Source: Candidatus Brocadia pituitae
GTDB lineage: Bacteria; Planctomycetota; Brocadiia; Brocadiales; Brocadiaceae
Assembly: GCA_017347445.1 (NCBI GenBank)
Contig: AP021856.1
Coordinates: 1,992,613 to 2,056,612, forward strand
DNA length: 64,000 bases
Direction: 5' to 3'
Position numbers and translations under genes: made by a program. Below are positions 43,387 through 53,400 of this stretch, in pieces (position 1 is the first letter of the stretch; each line of letters opens with the position of its first letter). Below the pieces are notes generated by a model, which saw only the letters and a list, made by a program, of their open reading frames with translations, ran no database searches and was not told the origin of the DNA.

Positions 43387-43885
43387 TTAGAAGGCTTTTG
43401 TCAAGCGAAAAAGGTTTTCCCTAGCAAAAAAATCACAGAGTTTTTGCCTTACCAAATAAAAAATGATAATGTCTAAAAGCATTCATTCCATTGACCGCAT
43501 CCGTATTTTCAGGTTTTTTAGTTACGGATTAGAAAAATCCGCACCAGTCACCCATCCGGTTCAAGGCATTGATTCGAGATCGTCTTTTGTGATCGCTCTC
43601 GTTGCCCCTGGCAAGTATCTGCCCCAGAAAATCGTTGGTTCCATGCTGTGTCCAGGTGATTATTATAAACCTGTGGGCTCTACAGACAACCCTTTGTGGC
43701 TTCCAGCATGGGCGGTCTCATAGGTAACCCTGATGCCATTTATGCCTTCTTATGCGAATATTTCATGCAATATTTTCTAACTCTTTTTATGCTGTCAAAA
43801 AGACTAGGTGATAACTCTAAAACCTTTTTGTAAATGTCTTTTAAAGTTTCGGTATGATACTTATGGGTAATGTTATCATATACCC
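43387..43885. other. Stretch without a supported gene
   Basis: Frames at 43463-43723 (plus) and 43740-43961 (minus) have no recognisable family, ribosome site or partner. Probably mobile-element debris. Confidence 0.4.
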
Positions 43886-44146
43886 TTGTGCGCATCAATA
43901 CTGCCAAAGTGTGCAGTGGCATCGATTGTAGGGTATTTAAAAGGAAAAAGAAAAAGTTCAATGATTATTTTTGAGAAATACAGTAAATTAAAAAGGAACT
44001 TTAAGGGGCACAGCTTTTGGGCGCGTGGGTACTATGTCAGCACAGTGGGTTTGGATGAGGCAAAGATAAGAAAATACATCAAAGACCAAGAAGAGAATGA
44101 ATCAATAGAGGACAAGTACGACACAGACCTAAGTAATCCCTTTTAG
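43886..44146 (+). pseudogene. IS200/IS605 TnpA transposase, C-terminal fragment
   Basis: It reads CASILPKCAVASIVGYLKGK, MIIFEKYSKLKRNFKGHSFW and ARGYYVSTVGLDEAKIRKYI, the C-terminal half of a Y1 transposase, with the conserved GYLKGK and YYVSTVG segments. The HUH motif and the N-terminal half are missing, so it is inactive. A typical right-end hairpin follows at 44155-44179. Confidence 0.85.
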
Positions 44147-44154
44147 GGCTAATC

Positions 44155-44179
44155 AAGCCACCAGCTACACTGGTGGTTC
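44155..44179 (+). repeat. IS200/IS605 right-end hairpin
   Basis: CCACCAG-CTACA-CTGGTGG, a 7-bp stem just downstream of the TnpA fragment, matching the position of the end hairpin recognised by TnpA. Confidence 0.7.
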
Positions 44180-44254
44180 TGACTTGCACATATCATTGAA
44201 ACACAAAGTATCTCCCTGTCTTCCCAGGCATTATTGGATGTCTTTCCTTAGAAT

Positions 44255-44491
44255 TCAGGACAAGGTTAGTTCCGACTTTTTTCCAGTTGCTTCGTTAATC
44301 ACAAAAAGCTTGCCAGCATCCTCTTTTTGCAACTGTTCATTGGCGTTAAGCAATTCAATCCCATAAATGGTACCGTCGGGAGCGATGTCTATGTTAATCT
44401 CATCCCCTACCTTTATTGTTTCCACCCCGGTCTTCTTCTCATGCAACCTTATATAAGCTATGTTGTATCTCGGATCATAGGTCAATCTCAT
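44255..44491 (-). CDS. DUF2283 family protein
   Basis: A 78-residue protein with the DUF2283 pattern: MRLTYDPRYNIAYIRLHE, then VGDEINIDIAPDGTIYGIEL and LNANEQL. The family is of unknown function and is commonly encoded next to DUF4258 proteins, as here (15 bases downstream of one). It is probably the antitoxin-like partner of that pair. A GGAGG site precedes the ATG. Confidence 0.87.
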   Translation of the reverse strand: MRLTYDPRYNIAYIRLHEKKTGVETIKVGDEINIDIAPDGTIYGIELLNANEQLQKEDAGKLFVINEATGKKSELTLS

Positions 44492-44506
44492 TTTCTTTCC
44501 TCCTTC

Positions 44507-44755
44507 CTAAAAATATTTGGTTATTACTGTAACAACCATCCAGTCGTTATTTTCTTTTACAGCAATTGCTTCAATCTGTTTTGTTGCATACTGTCTTCCA
44601 CACCAAATGCTATCAAAATGAAAGTTTCTTCTAAAACCTGTCCGACCGAATTTTGCCGGAAATGTTTCGCCCCTCTCAACAGTTGCGACAACCTCATCTT
44701 CTGTTGCTCCACGCTCTGCCATTCGCTCTCTTGCATGGGGATGAAGTTTTACCAT
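44507..44755 (-). CDS. DUF4258 family protein (possible toxin)
   Basis: An 82-residue protein: HPHARERMAERGATEDEVVA, then KKFRKNF-like FRRNFHFDSIWCGRQYATKQ and VVTVITKYF. DUF4258 has a RelE/BrnT-like small fold with conserved H, R and E residues and is suspected to be an RNase toxin. It is the first gene of the DUF4258-DUF2283 pair. Function is by family context. Confidence 0.82.
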   Translation of the reverse strand: MVKLHPHARERMAERGATEDEVVATVERGETFPAKFGRTGFRRNFHFDSIWCGRQYATKQIEAIAVKENNDWMVVTVITKYF

Positions 44756-44938
44756 CGATCGGTCTCCTTTCTATCAAATTATTTTATATGGTTCTTCTCC
44801 CAATTAGTTTGCAATATCTTCAACCTTTAATTCGACCATAATTCCAACGCTCATTTTTTCTCCTCTAATAAGGGTGTTTTGTGCTTTAATTGTAACATCG
44901 AAAACCTCTGCATCCAACGATATTCATGGTGGAAACCT

Positions 44939-45304
44939 TTATTTTAAAGCAATGGATGCTACCGTAATGCGATTCTTTCCATCTACTTCCTGAATGTGCG
45001 CATTTACTATCTGTTTTTTTATATCAGGATATAATTCAAGTTTTCTTTTTATCAATAAACGAAGGCCTTCTTCCACTCCTTTTAACATTTCTTTTTCATG
45101 GGTAGGGTTGAGTCGCTTCCATCCATCTAAATATTTCTTCACAGCCTCTTCTCGTTTCTGTTCGTTTAAGCATGCTATATTCCATGCGGAAACGGCGCTA
45201 TTTAAGAGTTGTTGCTTATGCTCAATATCTCCGCCCAGGTTAAAATATTCCCGAGCAAAATGCGCCACCATTTCAGACATCTTTTCTTGCTTTTCTTGCT
45301 TCAA
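44939..45304 (-). CDS. Hypothetical protein, helical
   Basis: A 121-residue protein with no recognised domain: largely helical (LNSAVSAWNIACLNEQKREE, AVKKYLDGWKRLNPTHEKEM), ending in a strand-like IVNAHIQEVDGKNRITVASI. A TTG at 45304 follows a strong GGGGGGAG; the first ATG is 24 bases later. It lies 112 bases downstream of the Res-like gene on the same strand and may be the last gene of that operon, so a defence accessory role is possible but unproven. Confidence 0.55.
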   Translation of the reverse strand: MKQEKQEKMSEMVAHFAREYFNLGGDIEHKQQLLNSAVSAWNIACLNEQKREEAVKKYLDGWKRLNPTHEKEMLKGVEEGLRLLIKRKLELYPDIKKQIVNAHIQEVDGKNRITVASIALK

Positions 45305-45416
45305 TTTCTCCCCCCTGTTTAGGATTAACCGTTGTCAGTTTCCTTTGATTCCCGGTTTTTTCTCTGTCTGGATACTTTCCATGTTATTTTGACGAACCTT
45401 ATTTCAACTCTATTGG

Positions 45417-48400
45417 TTACTTAAAACGCAACAGATTATATATTTTTCTGATGTAATCTGAATTGTCACTTTGAAAGACTACATGATTTGCCTCTAATTC
45501 TTCCTTTTTCAATCGTTTTTCCCACCAACTGATTTGATGAAATTCGGTAACAGAAATTATAAACGAATTCAAAATAACATCTCTATCACCAATTTGGTTT
45601 TCTAAGTTTTTTATCTCTTTATGAAAACGTATCTTTGGATCATCAATGCCTTTTGCATGACGGATACCATGCGGGTCAATAAAGCTTATGTATTGCTTTC
45701 CGGCAAACACTATCCACATAATAAAATCTGGATAAAAATTATGTGCCTGAAAAAAACCTACGCCCCGACCTTTGCCAAGATTTCGGAGCAAATACAACTC
45801 TTTATCCTGAAAATAGTCTGTATTACCTTCAAAATATTTCTTTAAATCAACAACAAACTGATTTTCCCCTTCATTGAGTGCAACCGGTATCACCTTTATT
45901 TCACTATCTTTTATGTAAATCAGCGGCTTGTATAAATGCTGATCAAATGTAAATGAACGGAGAGACCTGAATTCAAAATCGCTAAAGTCATGGCGCTTAA
46001 TTTTCTGCTTTAATTCATTCAGTTTTAGAATAATGTCATCACGGGATTTTTCGACAAGGAATGTGTACTCATCAATGATATTACCTTTTTTCTTTTGTGC
46101 CTCTAACGCAGCCTCAAGCTCATCCAGATACTTATACTCCATCTTGTCTTTTTCATAATCCAACTTTTTTGCATGGTAGAAATGATCACAATATCTCTTT
46201 AGCATCGTTATTGCTATGTCTTGCCATAATTGCACCTGCTCAAACGAATGAAATACAAGCTCTTCTTCCGGAATATAGAGGACATACCAATCCGTCCGTT
46301 TTAGTAAGACAGGCAAGATGTCTTTTTGTATACTTAAATTATAGTATGAACGCTCGTTCTTATATTTTTGTAATTCAAAATAGACCTTCTCATAATCGAT
46401 AAAGGCAAGATGCTCGTCTCCCAGCTTTCCTTCGTGTAGCGTCGCCGTTGCTGTAGATCGTGCCAAACGACTCTGAATTGCCTCTATTTTAGGATACCAA
46501 TCAAAGGTTATCGGACGTTCAAGCAAATAGGCGTCAGGTTCTCCCAGTACTGGTCTTGGACCTTGTTTCTTAAAATCGACCCCTTCCTTTAATTGGGGAT
46601 ATTTCAATTTTTTTGTGCCCAGGTTGGAAATTGCAGGTATCACAATCTCTTCGTAATCATCCTTTCCTTTCACCCCTTCTTCTTCTAAATATTCCCTGAA
46701 CTGGCGCATGTAATCGGCCTTAACGCCAAATACATTCAGTGTCTCAACCGTTCCAATGTGATTTGGCACTTTTATTGTTTTTATATATGCGCTTCGTTTT
46801 AGACTCATATCGTAACCCTTCAATCGGACTCCCCGGCCAAACAATTGAATAATTTCTGACCCTTCCGACCTGCCCATGTTCATAAGCCCCATAGTGCTTA
46901 CCCGCCAGCTATTCCACCCTTCTGTAAATTTCTTTGACCCAATGAGTATTTTTACCGGAGAATGTTTTTCTGAAAGTTGATGAAAAAGTGAATCGGAAAA
47001 ATCCTTATCCGAGGCCAAAAGGCCATTCTGTTCACAGAGCTTTATCAGATCACGGTCGTCACCAACATTAATTACCCCAAAATATTCATTATCTCCCAGT
47101 CTTAATCCAATTTCACCCTGAACACCCCTTAAATTATCCAGATGCATCTGCGCTTCAAGAGAGGCGCAATTAAACACCAACCTTCTAACATCTGCGTATA
47201 CATCCTGAATGCCCATCCCTTTTTCAATCAAATAGGTAAAACGCCCCGCAAAAAGGTCTCTTCCCTGGGTATCGTTGAGTTGGGATGTGCCTGTTAAAAG
47301 TCTATCGATGTACTCAATCGATTGTTCTGAATGCTTCAGAAAACCATTTAAAAAAAGTAAAATATCGACAACATCTGATACCTTTTTTTTCCCTTCTGTG
47401 CGAACGGCAGTTACCTTACTTCCCACAAACACCCATAATGGCTCTTCTAATAAAAACGGGGAAAATTCCCTTTCGTGTTCAACATATATGAGGAGTTGTT
47501 GATAAAAGCTTAACAGGCAGGCAGTGAGATAGATGTTTCTTTGTTCTTCGTAACGGTCTTCCGCAAGATTTAAGATAGAATATTCCTTACCATAACCATC
47601 ACGGTAAAAATATTTATAGGAATAATCAAAGACAATACATTTCGCATACTGCTGAAGCATTTCTTTCTTGCCAGACGCCTTCATTGCCTGACCAAAGGTA
47701 GCCGAATACTCAAAGGAAAAGCCTTTTTCACACAGGCGATTACGCTTATCCATCCATTCTTCTCCGCCTGCGCCGCGATGTCCCTCATCAACGAGCACCA
47801 GATTATTTCCTTCAAAACAATCCACACCCACCGTCTTTTCCCCGGATTCTTCCTTGAGTTTGTGCACATCAATAATTTCAATGGCATTGCTGCGAAAGAG
47901 TCCCATTGCGTCTTTATTGAAAAGTTCAGCTTCCATGCCAGATAACCAAAATTCTTTTCTATGCTGTTCAGAAAGCCCTTCATTTGGAGTTAAAAGAATA
48001 GTTCTGTTCACCTCGCCCTGTCTGTTATATTTCTTCAGATAATGGTGATACTGGAGTATATTGACGTGCATAATCAACGTCTTTCCGGAACCTGTCGCCT
48101 GCCAGAAGGCGATTTTATTCAGGTCTTCTGGTTTGTATGGTTCTATATGTTCTTCAGATTCTTTATCCCTGTTAAATTGAGTAACAAAATCATTCAAGTT
48201 CTTTAAAAAATTCTCCGAACTCTGAAAATATTTATCCAGATAAATTTCCGTAAAAAGGAGCGCCATATATTGGAAATATTTCCAGCGAAACCCTTCGCGT
48301 CTTCTGGAAATGCGCAAGGTGTGACTTACGATATTTTGATCGTATTCCAGAAGCATATCATTAGGCAGTGCCTTTCGTTCAGAAAGCTTATTTACCAGAT

Positions 48401-48581
48401 GGTTATAGAAACGAGACACGTTGTCCCCGCCAAACCCCTCCAACTGGGATGCCGTCATGCCCTCGCACAAATCACCAAGAGAGCCTGCCTCAAAAAGGCT
48501 CATTATGTATTGAAAAAGGACAAGGGATTTCCCGAAGTTAAACGTTGCCTGCCTTTGTCTGTTTTGTCGCCTTTTTGCCAT
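45417..48581 (-). CDS. Type III Res-like DEAD/DEAH helicase, putative restriction subunit
   Basis: A 1054-residue superfamily 2 helicase. Walker A is FWQATGSGKTLIMHVN, the DEAD-box equivalent LVDEGHRGAGG, then FEYSATFGQ. Helicase domain two includes LIGSKKFTEGWNSWRVSTMG and IIQLFGRGVRLKG. The C-terminal 150 residues (PHGIRHAKGIDDPKIRFHKE) look like the nuclease-type end of Res subunits. It would translocate and cleave DNA together with the methyltransferase. The ATG at 48581 (MAKRRQNRQ) is preferred to an upstream start in repeat DNA. The operon is cut by an IS just upstream. Confidence 0.85.
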   Translation of the reverse strand: MAKRRQNRQRQATFNFGKSLVLFQYIMSLFEAGSLGDLCEGMTASQLEGFGGDNVSRFYNHLVNKLSERKALPNDMLLEYDQNIVSHTLRISRRREGFRWKYFQYMALLFTEIYLDKYFQSSENFLKNLNDFVTQFNRDKESEEHIEPYKPEDLNKIAFWQATGSGKTLIMHVNILQYHHYLKKYNRQGEVNRTILLTPNEGLSEQHRKEFWLSGMEAELFNKDAMGLFRSNAIEIIDVHKLKEESGEKTVGVDCFEGNNLVLVDEGHRGAGGEEWMDKRNRLCEKGFSFEYSATFGQAMKASGKKEMLQQYAKCIVFDYSYKYFYRDGYGKEYSILNLAEDRYEEQRNIYLTACLLSFYQQLLIYVEHEREFSPFLLEEPLWVFVGSKVTAVRTEGKKKVSDVVDILLFLNGFLKHSEQSIEYIDRLLTGTSQLNDTQGRDLFAGRFTYLIEKGMGIQDVYADVRRLVFNCASLEAQMHLDNLRGVQGEIGLRLGDNEYFGVINVGDDRDLIKLCEQNGLLASDKDFSDSLFHQLSEKHSPVKILIGSKKFTEGWNSWRVSTMGLMNMGRSEGSEIIQLFGRGVRLKGYDMSLKRSAYIKTIKVPNHIGTVETLNVFGVKADYMRQFREYLEEEGVKGKDDYEEIVIPAISNLGTKKLKYPQLKEGVDFKKQGPRPVLGEPDAYLLERPITFDWYPKIEAIQSRLARSTATATLHEGKLGDEHLAFIDYEKVYFELQKYKNERSYYNLSIQKDILPVLLKRTDWYVLYIPEEELVFHSFEQVQLWQDIAITMLKRYCDHFYHAKKLDYEKDKMEYKYLDELEAALEAQKKKGNIIDEYTFLVEKSRDDIILKLNELKQKIKRHDFSDFEFRSLRSFTFDQHLYKPLIYIKDSEIKVIPVALNEGENQFVVDLKKYFEGNTDYFQDKELYLLRNLGKGRGVGFFQAHNFYPDFIMWIVFAGKQYISFIDPHGIRHAKGIDDPKIRFHKEIKNLENQIGDRDVILNSFIISVTEFHQISWWEKRLKKEELEANHVVFQSDNSDYIRKIYNLLRFK

Positions 48582-48620
48582 AGTTTCGATACATGAGAAA
48601 GTCAATATTTGTACAATGAG

Positions 48621-48725
48621 TAAACACACCCCTACCCCTCTCAAGAGGGGAATTTGATAAGTCCCCTCTCGGGAGGGGATTGATGGGTGGGTAAAAAAGT
48701 CGTTGGGTTTTTGCCTTTTATAACC
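48621..48725. repeat. Dispersed palindromic repeat of about 105 bp, copy 3
   Basis: AAACACACCCCT, CCCCTCTCAAGAGGGG, CCCCTCTCGGGAGGGG and GTCGTTGGGTTTTTG appear in the same order as in the inverted copy at 5630-5735. Confidence 0.8.
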
Positions 48726-48755
48726 TACCTAATCTAATGTAAGGAATTTCAATAT

Positions 48756-48783
48756 GTAGAGGCAATTCATGAATTGCCTCTAC
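48756..48783. repeat. Perfect 28-bp palindrome GTAGAGGCAATTCA..
   Basis: GTAGAGGCAATTCA is followed at once by its exact reverse complement. Confidence 0.8.
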
Positions 48784-48822
48784 ATGCAAATAAAAAAAGT
48801 CCTTGTAAAATATATGAAGGGG

Positions 48823-48879
48823 TTAAACGTCCTTCACATCGAACATACGCTTTTTAAATTCTTCTTCGATAAGTGGTTG
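48823..48879 (-). pseudogene. Severed C-terminus of the adenine methyltransferase
   Basis: On the minus strand just past the IS, the codons read QPLIEEEFKKRMFDVKDV and stop. This charged tail is plausible as the natural end of the methyltransferase, whose present frame ends two residues inside the IS at 50471. The Res-like gene follows. Confidence 0.65.
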
Positions 48880-48880
48880 C

Positions 48881-50478
48881 TATCATAACATCGTGAACTG
48901 ATTTTTAATGCTCAGAAATATCATAACATCGTGAACATAATCAGATAAAGGGCAGGCATGGTTAACGGAAGGAGTCCGTAGGACGACTGGAGTTAACCAT
49001 GCCTGCCCGCCAAAAAAATTAAACAATGTGTAACGAAAACAAACTCGTACTCTCTCTACAATAATCTGTTGTGTCCCCTGAGAAATAGGTTTTATAAGGT
49101 TTGTCGTTTCTTTTTGTCTTTCCGTAAGGAATCGATTATATGACCCTTTATGGGAAAAGAAAAAGTCTTGATCGTCTTACCCTCGTGTTTTACCACCAGT
49201 TTCTTGTGTTGCGTAAAAATGGTTGCAACAAGGTACTGCCCTTCAAGCTTCTTCCTGATAAAGTATTGATTACCGTTAATTTCAACTTTACCATGCGTGC
49301 CTACCTTCCTTATAAAGGAAATATTCCCTTTTGCAACGGGAATATCCAAACAACCCCGTGCATCCAGGTAAGGTTCGAGATTGAACCCTATGGGTATCTG
49401 TTTCAGAGACTCCCACAAAGAGTCTCTCAGTACTCCAGGAAACCGCGTACCATGGTCTTTTTGAGTAAGTCCTCGGTGCGGTTTTTTATACTGATAGTAC
49501 CTCAGAAACCGCTCATTGACTTTCTTCAATCGTGCAAGGGAGAGACACCTATGTCTTCTCAGTACCCTTTCCTGCCAAAGATCGTTAAAACTCTCAACCG
49601 TGGCATTTCTTCCCGGCTCGCCTTGTGGAATAAATACCACGTGAATACCCAAAAGCAGATGAAGGCGAATAACCTGAGAAATACTGTACGGATATCTCCC
49701 ACCTCCCGTGGCAGCCATTTCATTGTCCATCTGCGATGCCTCTGGGATTCCAAGGTTTCTCCATGCCTCAAGCAGATGTTTGCACAGAGAAATCGACTGT
49801 TTGTCGGTAAACTGACTCGCCCAGACAGTACGTCCTGCAACATCAACCGTATGAAACGTATAAAACCGGATAACCTTGTCAGTACCCCTGAGATATCTTG
49901 GCCCCACAAGATCAGTCTGGTGGAGTTCTCCCATCTTTTCAGCTTTAAAGTAAGGGTAGGGGTGTTTTTTCCCCTTTTCCTTACGTCCTTGTTTATTGCC
50001 TGTTTTCCCATATCGAGAAAGTATTCGTGCAATAGTAGGTATCGATGGAATATCCCGTATCTTCTTCTGTTCGAGTTCCCAGTGGATAACTTCCGCTCCT
50101 ATCCCAGAAAAAGCAGAACGGCGTGTCTTGTGAGTCTCCAGTTCTTCCCGAAGAGAAAGTATTTTCTTTATCAATCGCCCAGATATTTTTCTCCAAATTC
50201 GTCTCGGTGCACGACTGCGATCTTTGAGACCTTTATTCCCGTATTCTTTGTATCTTCTAAGCCATTTATGCAGCCATCCACGACTCCTTTGTACCAACTG
50301 AAGTATCTTATTGAATCCGTGCCCCTTTTTATACAACTGAATCGCTTGGTGCCGTTTCTCATATTCTCTATGATTCTCCATCGTCTCCTCCTCCAAAAAT
50401 GTTTTTGGAGAAAGTTTAGACGATCTTCTACAAAGTTCACGATGTTATGATATTTTTTAAGTTCACGATGTTATGATA
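48881..50478 (-). mobile_element. rve-type (IS481-like) insertion sequence with doubled ends
   Basis: The 18-base end TATCATAACATCGTGAAC occurs twice at the left (48881-48898, 48919-48936) and twice inverted at the right (50435-50452, 50461-50478). A GGGCAGGCATGGTTAAC hairpin (about 48951-49010) follows the transposase stop. No target duplication is obvious. Confidence 0.87.
49092..50381 (-). CDS. Integrase-core (rve) transposase
   Basis: A 429-residue intact protein: helix-turn-helix start (AIQLYKKGHGFNKILQLVQR, RSRGWLHKWLRRYKEYG), then an rve DDE core: HQTDLVGPRYLRG (first D), SQMDNEMAATGGG (second D) and NATVESFNDLWQERVL (E). A C-terminal beta-rich extension (NQYFIRKKLEGQYLVATIFT) makes it longer than typical IS481 transposases. 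ATG 50381 has GGAGGAG at good spacing. A long opposite-strand frame over it is a shadow. Confidence 0.87.
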   Translation of the reverse strand: MENHREYEKRHQAIQLYKKGHGFNKILQLVQRSRGWLHKWLRRYKEYGNKGLKDRSRAPRRIWRKISGRLIKKILSLREELETHKTRRSAFSGIGAEVIHWELEQKKIRDIPSIPTIARILSRYGKTGNKQGRKEKGKKHPYPYFKAEKMGELHQTDLVGPRYLRGTDKVIRFYTFHTVDVAGRTVWASQFTDKQSISLCKHLLEAWRNLGIPEASQMDNEMAATGGGRYPYSISQVIRLHLLLGIHVVFIPQGEPGRNATVESFNDLWQERVLRRHRCLSLARLKKVNERFLRYYQYKKPHRGLTQKDHGTRFPGVLRDSLWESLKQIPIGFNLEPYLDARGCLDIPVAKGNISFIRKVGTHGKVEINGNQYFIRKKLEGQYLVATIFTQHKKLVVKHEGKTIKTFSFPIKGHIIDSLRKDKKKRQTL

Positions 50479-53400
50479 TAAACCCGATAAGCGATACCTT
50501 CCACTTATCTTCTGCAACCTTTAGATTTTCAAGGTTATTGTCCCCATTCACAAATATCTTATCAAATTCAAAATCTTGTGTGTTATAACCTTGTTTTAAG
50601 AAGAATGTATCCAGTTCCTTATTAGACTTTTCCTTTGTATTTCGCCAGATTACCAGCGTTCTCTCTCCTGTGCGTAACCTGCCACGAATCACCCTAAACC
50701 CACGAATAACCTCTGTTTGTTCAACATAGAGTCCAATCAAGTAATTAAAGGTTTCTACAAGGTCTATCTTCGTTGTCTTTAGTTCATTATCATGGCGAAT
50801 CTGTAAAGTATAATTGAAAGGGTCTTCAAATTTATCAATATTAAGGAGGCTGTCACTTTCCCTCGTTTCAATATCAATCCAGTAACCAAGCATATACTCT
50901 TCTTGTGCTGTTTTGCTGGCGGTAAGCGCCTTTTGTTGTTTCTTGTCACGTTTTATAATGAGATTATCTAGGGTGTCTTCATAGCTTTCGAGTTTCATAT
51001 ATTTGAACATGTGGCTAATGCCTTCGCGAGAAACAGGCTTGCCGTCTTTCCAGTCTTGGGAATATACGACTTTCTGGATACGGGGTTTTAAGACAGTATC
51101 GAAATACTCACCCATTTCCACGAGAATATATTTTCGTTTTCCACCGTCCTCGCGATTAAGATTGATAACCGCATGGGCTGTGGTGCCAGAGCCGCCAAAG
51201 TAATCAACAATCAAATCTTCATCCTGGCAACCAATAATTAGCATGTCTTCGACAGCATTAATACTTTTCGGATAATCAAAAGGGTTCGATCCAACGATAT
51301 CTTTTAATAAATTCGTACCCTTTGTAGAAGCATCGTAGCGTTCACCATACCAAAGTGTTTTTGGCAAATATGTGCTTTCTTCATAGTCAATTTGATAGAC
51401 AGTCGGATTTTTGCCCATTTTTCCAAAAAGTGCTCCATTGTTACAACCTTCCTTACTGCTTTTGTACCCCCATCTCCATCTTCCAAAACTGCCATCATCA
51501 CGAATAGGAAGTATAAAAACCAAACCTTTAGATTCGTAATTGTCTTTTAGTTGCTTAATATGGTCATCATTAAAATGCGCACCATCATATATTTTCTTGT
51601 ATTCTTCCTCTGTAATTACAAAAAGTTTGTTTTTATCACAATCGTAAAGAAACGGGAAGAACATGTAAGGTCGATCTTCTCTTCTTGCTCCGGAGCCGGA
51701 ACGACGAAGAGGCAATTCTCTAAATTTTCCGGATTCATTGTTTTTAGAATATTTCTGTTTGACTTGTTCTTCACCCAATTTTAAACGAAATGTGCTCGCA
51801 TAACGAATATCCTTGGATGAAATAATTGTATATTCATGTGCTGTAGCCACATGCTCTTGATCTCGACCCTTTGGATTGTGCATAATTGCAATATTGGCTA
51901 AATGATTGTCATCTCCAAAAGATTGTCTAACTATACATTCGAGCCTATGGAATTCTTCATCATCAATAGCAATTTCAATGACACCACTTTTATTAAGAAC
52001 CTCTCGCGCATGATTTAATCTGTCATAAATTAAAGAAAGCCATGAAGCATGTTTGTATCCATTTTTGTAAATAATTTCTGTTGCATCTGTATTATACGGC
52101 GGATCAATATAAACACACTTCACCTGCTCGCGGTATTTTTCCACAAGCAGGTTTAACGCTTGAAAATTCTCCGAATTGATGATTACCCCGTCACATGCCT
52201 CATCAATATTATCAATACTTGCCAATAGTTTTTCTGTAAATGCGTCATTAAAAAATTTAGTATCCACAATTAAGAAAGGATTTGCCTTTAAAAATTTCAC
52301 AGTAAGCGGTTTTGTATAGCCTGGGGTTGTTAAATTCTTCTTAATCTCATCAATGGCAAACAGTCTTACCCACTCTTCTCTCTGGGCATCATTTTTTGCT
52401 ATTTCATCGTATAGCCCTTCAGGCACACGATCCAGGGTCACGCAATATCCGCACTCAACTACAAACTTTTTCTTGAGCCACAGCTTCTTTTGAAAATCTT
52501 CAATCTGTGCAAGAAATGTGATAATCTTCTGTGCAATACGCTTGAGCACCTTAACCTTGCCAAGAGACTGGATAACCTGTCTCTCGTCCTGTTCATCCAG
52601 ATCATCAATAAAAAGCACCTCATTTTTAATATAGAAATCAAGCTCACGCCGCAGGAAACCACCAAGGTCTTTATGGATGAAAAAATCAAAATTAAATCGA
52701 GCGGTATAGTTGTTTAAATGTTTTTCAAGGAGTGTGCGATTCGGATTTTTTGCCGTTGGCAACAGCTCAAATAATTTATGAAAGTTGTCAAGTTCTTTAG
52801 ACTTGTTGTGCCTTTCTACAAGGTATTCCAACGTATTTTTGTTGAGATCGGCCTGCTTTGTATTGTCGGGGAGATAGGTAAACTGAATATACAGGTTATC
52901 CCCCTCTATTCTTGTCGGTTCACTATCGCAGAGACGAAATCGCCTCTCTTTTCCCTGTTCCTGTTTGATATTGTCTTTTTCCTCCGTGGCATCGATAAGC
53001 TTAAAATGTACCCGCTTTTGACCGGGAAGCTTGAAGACATAATCACGCAAATATTCAGATGACTTTATATAGTATTGATCTGCATTTGCCCAGTGAAGTT
53101 TTACCTCTTCTCCTTCATAGGGAATGGCATAGGTATCTTTTTTATAACGCCTGAGGCTTAAAAAGTCACCGTTATCATAGTAGCGCCTGAAAAATGTGGT
53201 TACATGCGAAAAGACCTCGTTCGCCAATGATTCCTCATCACCATATGCCGCCATTTCCTCTTTTATCTTTAAAACCTTCGGATTTGCATCAGGATCGACA
53301 TCGGCATCTTTCAGCGTCTTTATAAGCTTCTCCAATTCCTTTTGCCTTTCCACAGCCTTGGCGTCTTTGTATTTTGAGAATTCCTGTTTTACCTGTGGCA

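Noticed and set aside
43463-43961. Two short frames between IS630 and IS200 fragments
   Set aside because: No motif, partner or ribosome site; mobile-element debris is more likely.
49140-50450. 436-codon plus-strand open frame
   Set aside because: Exactly antisense to the intact rve transposase; its sequence has no family features and mirrors the transposase codons.
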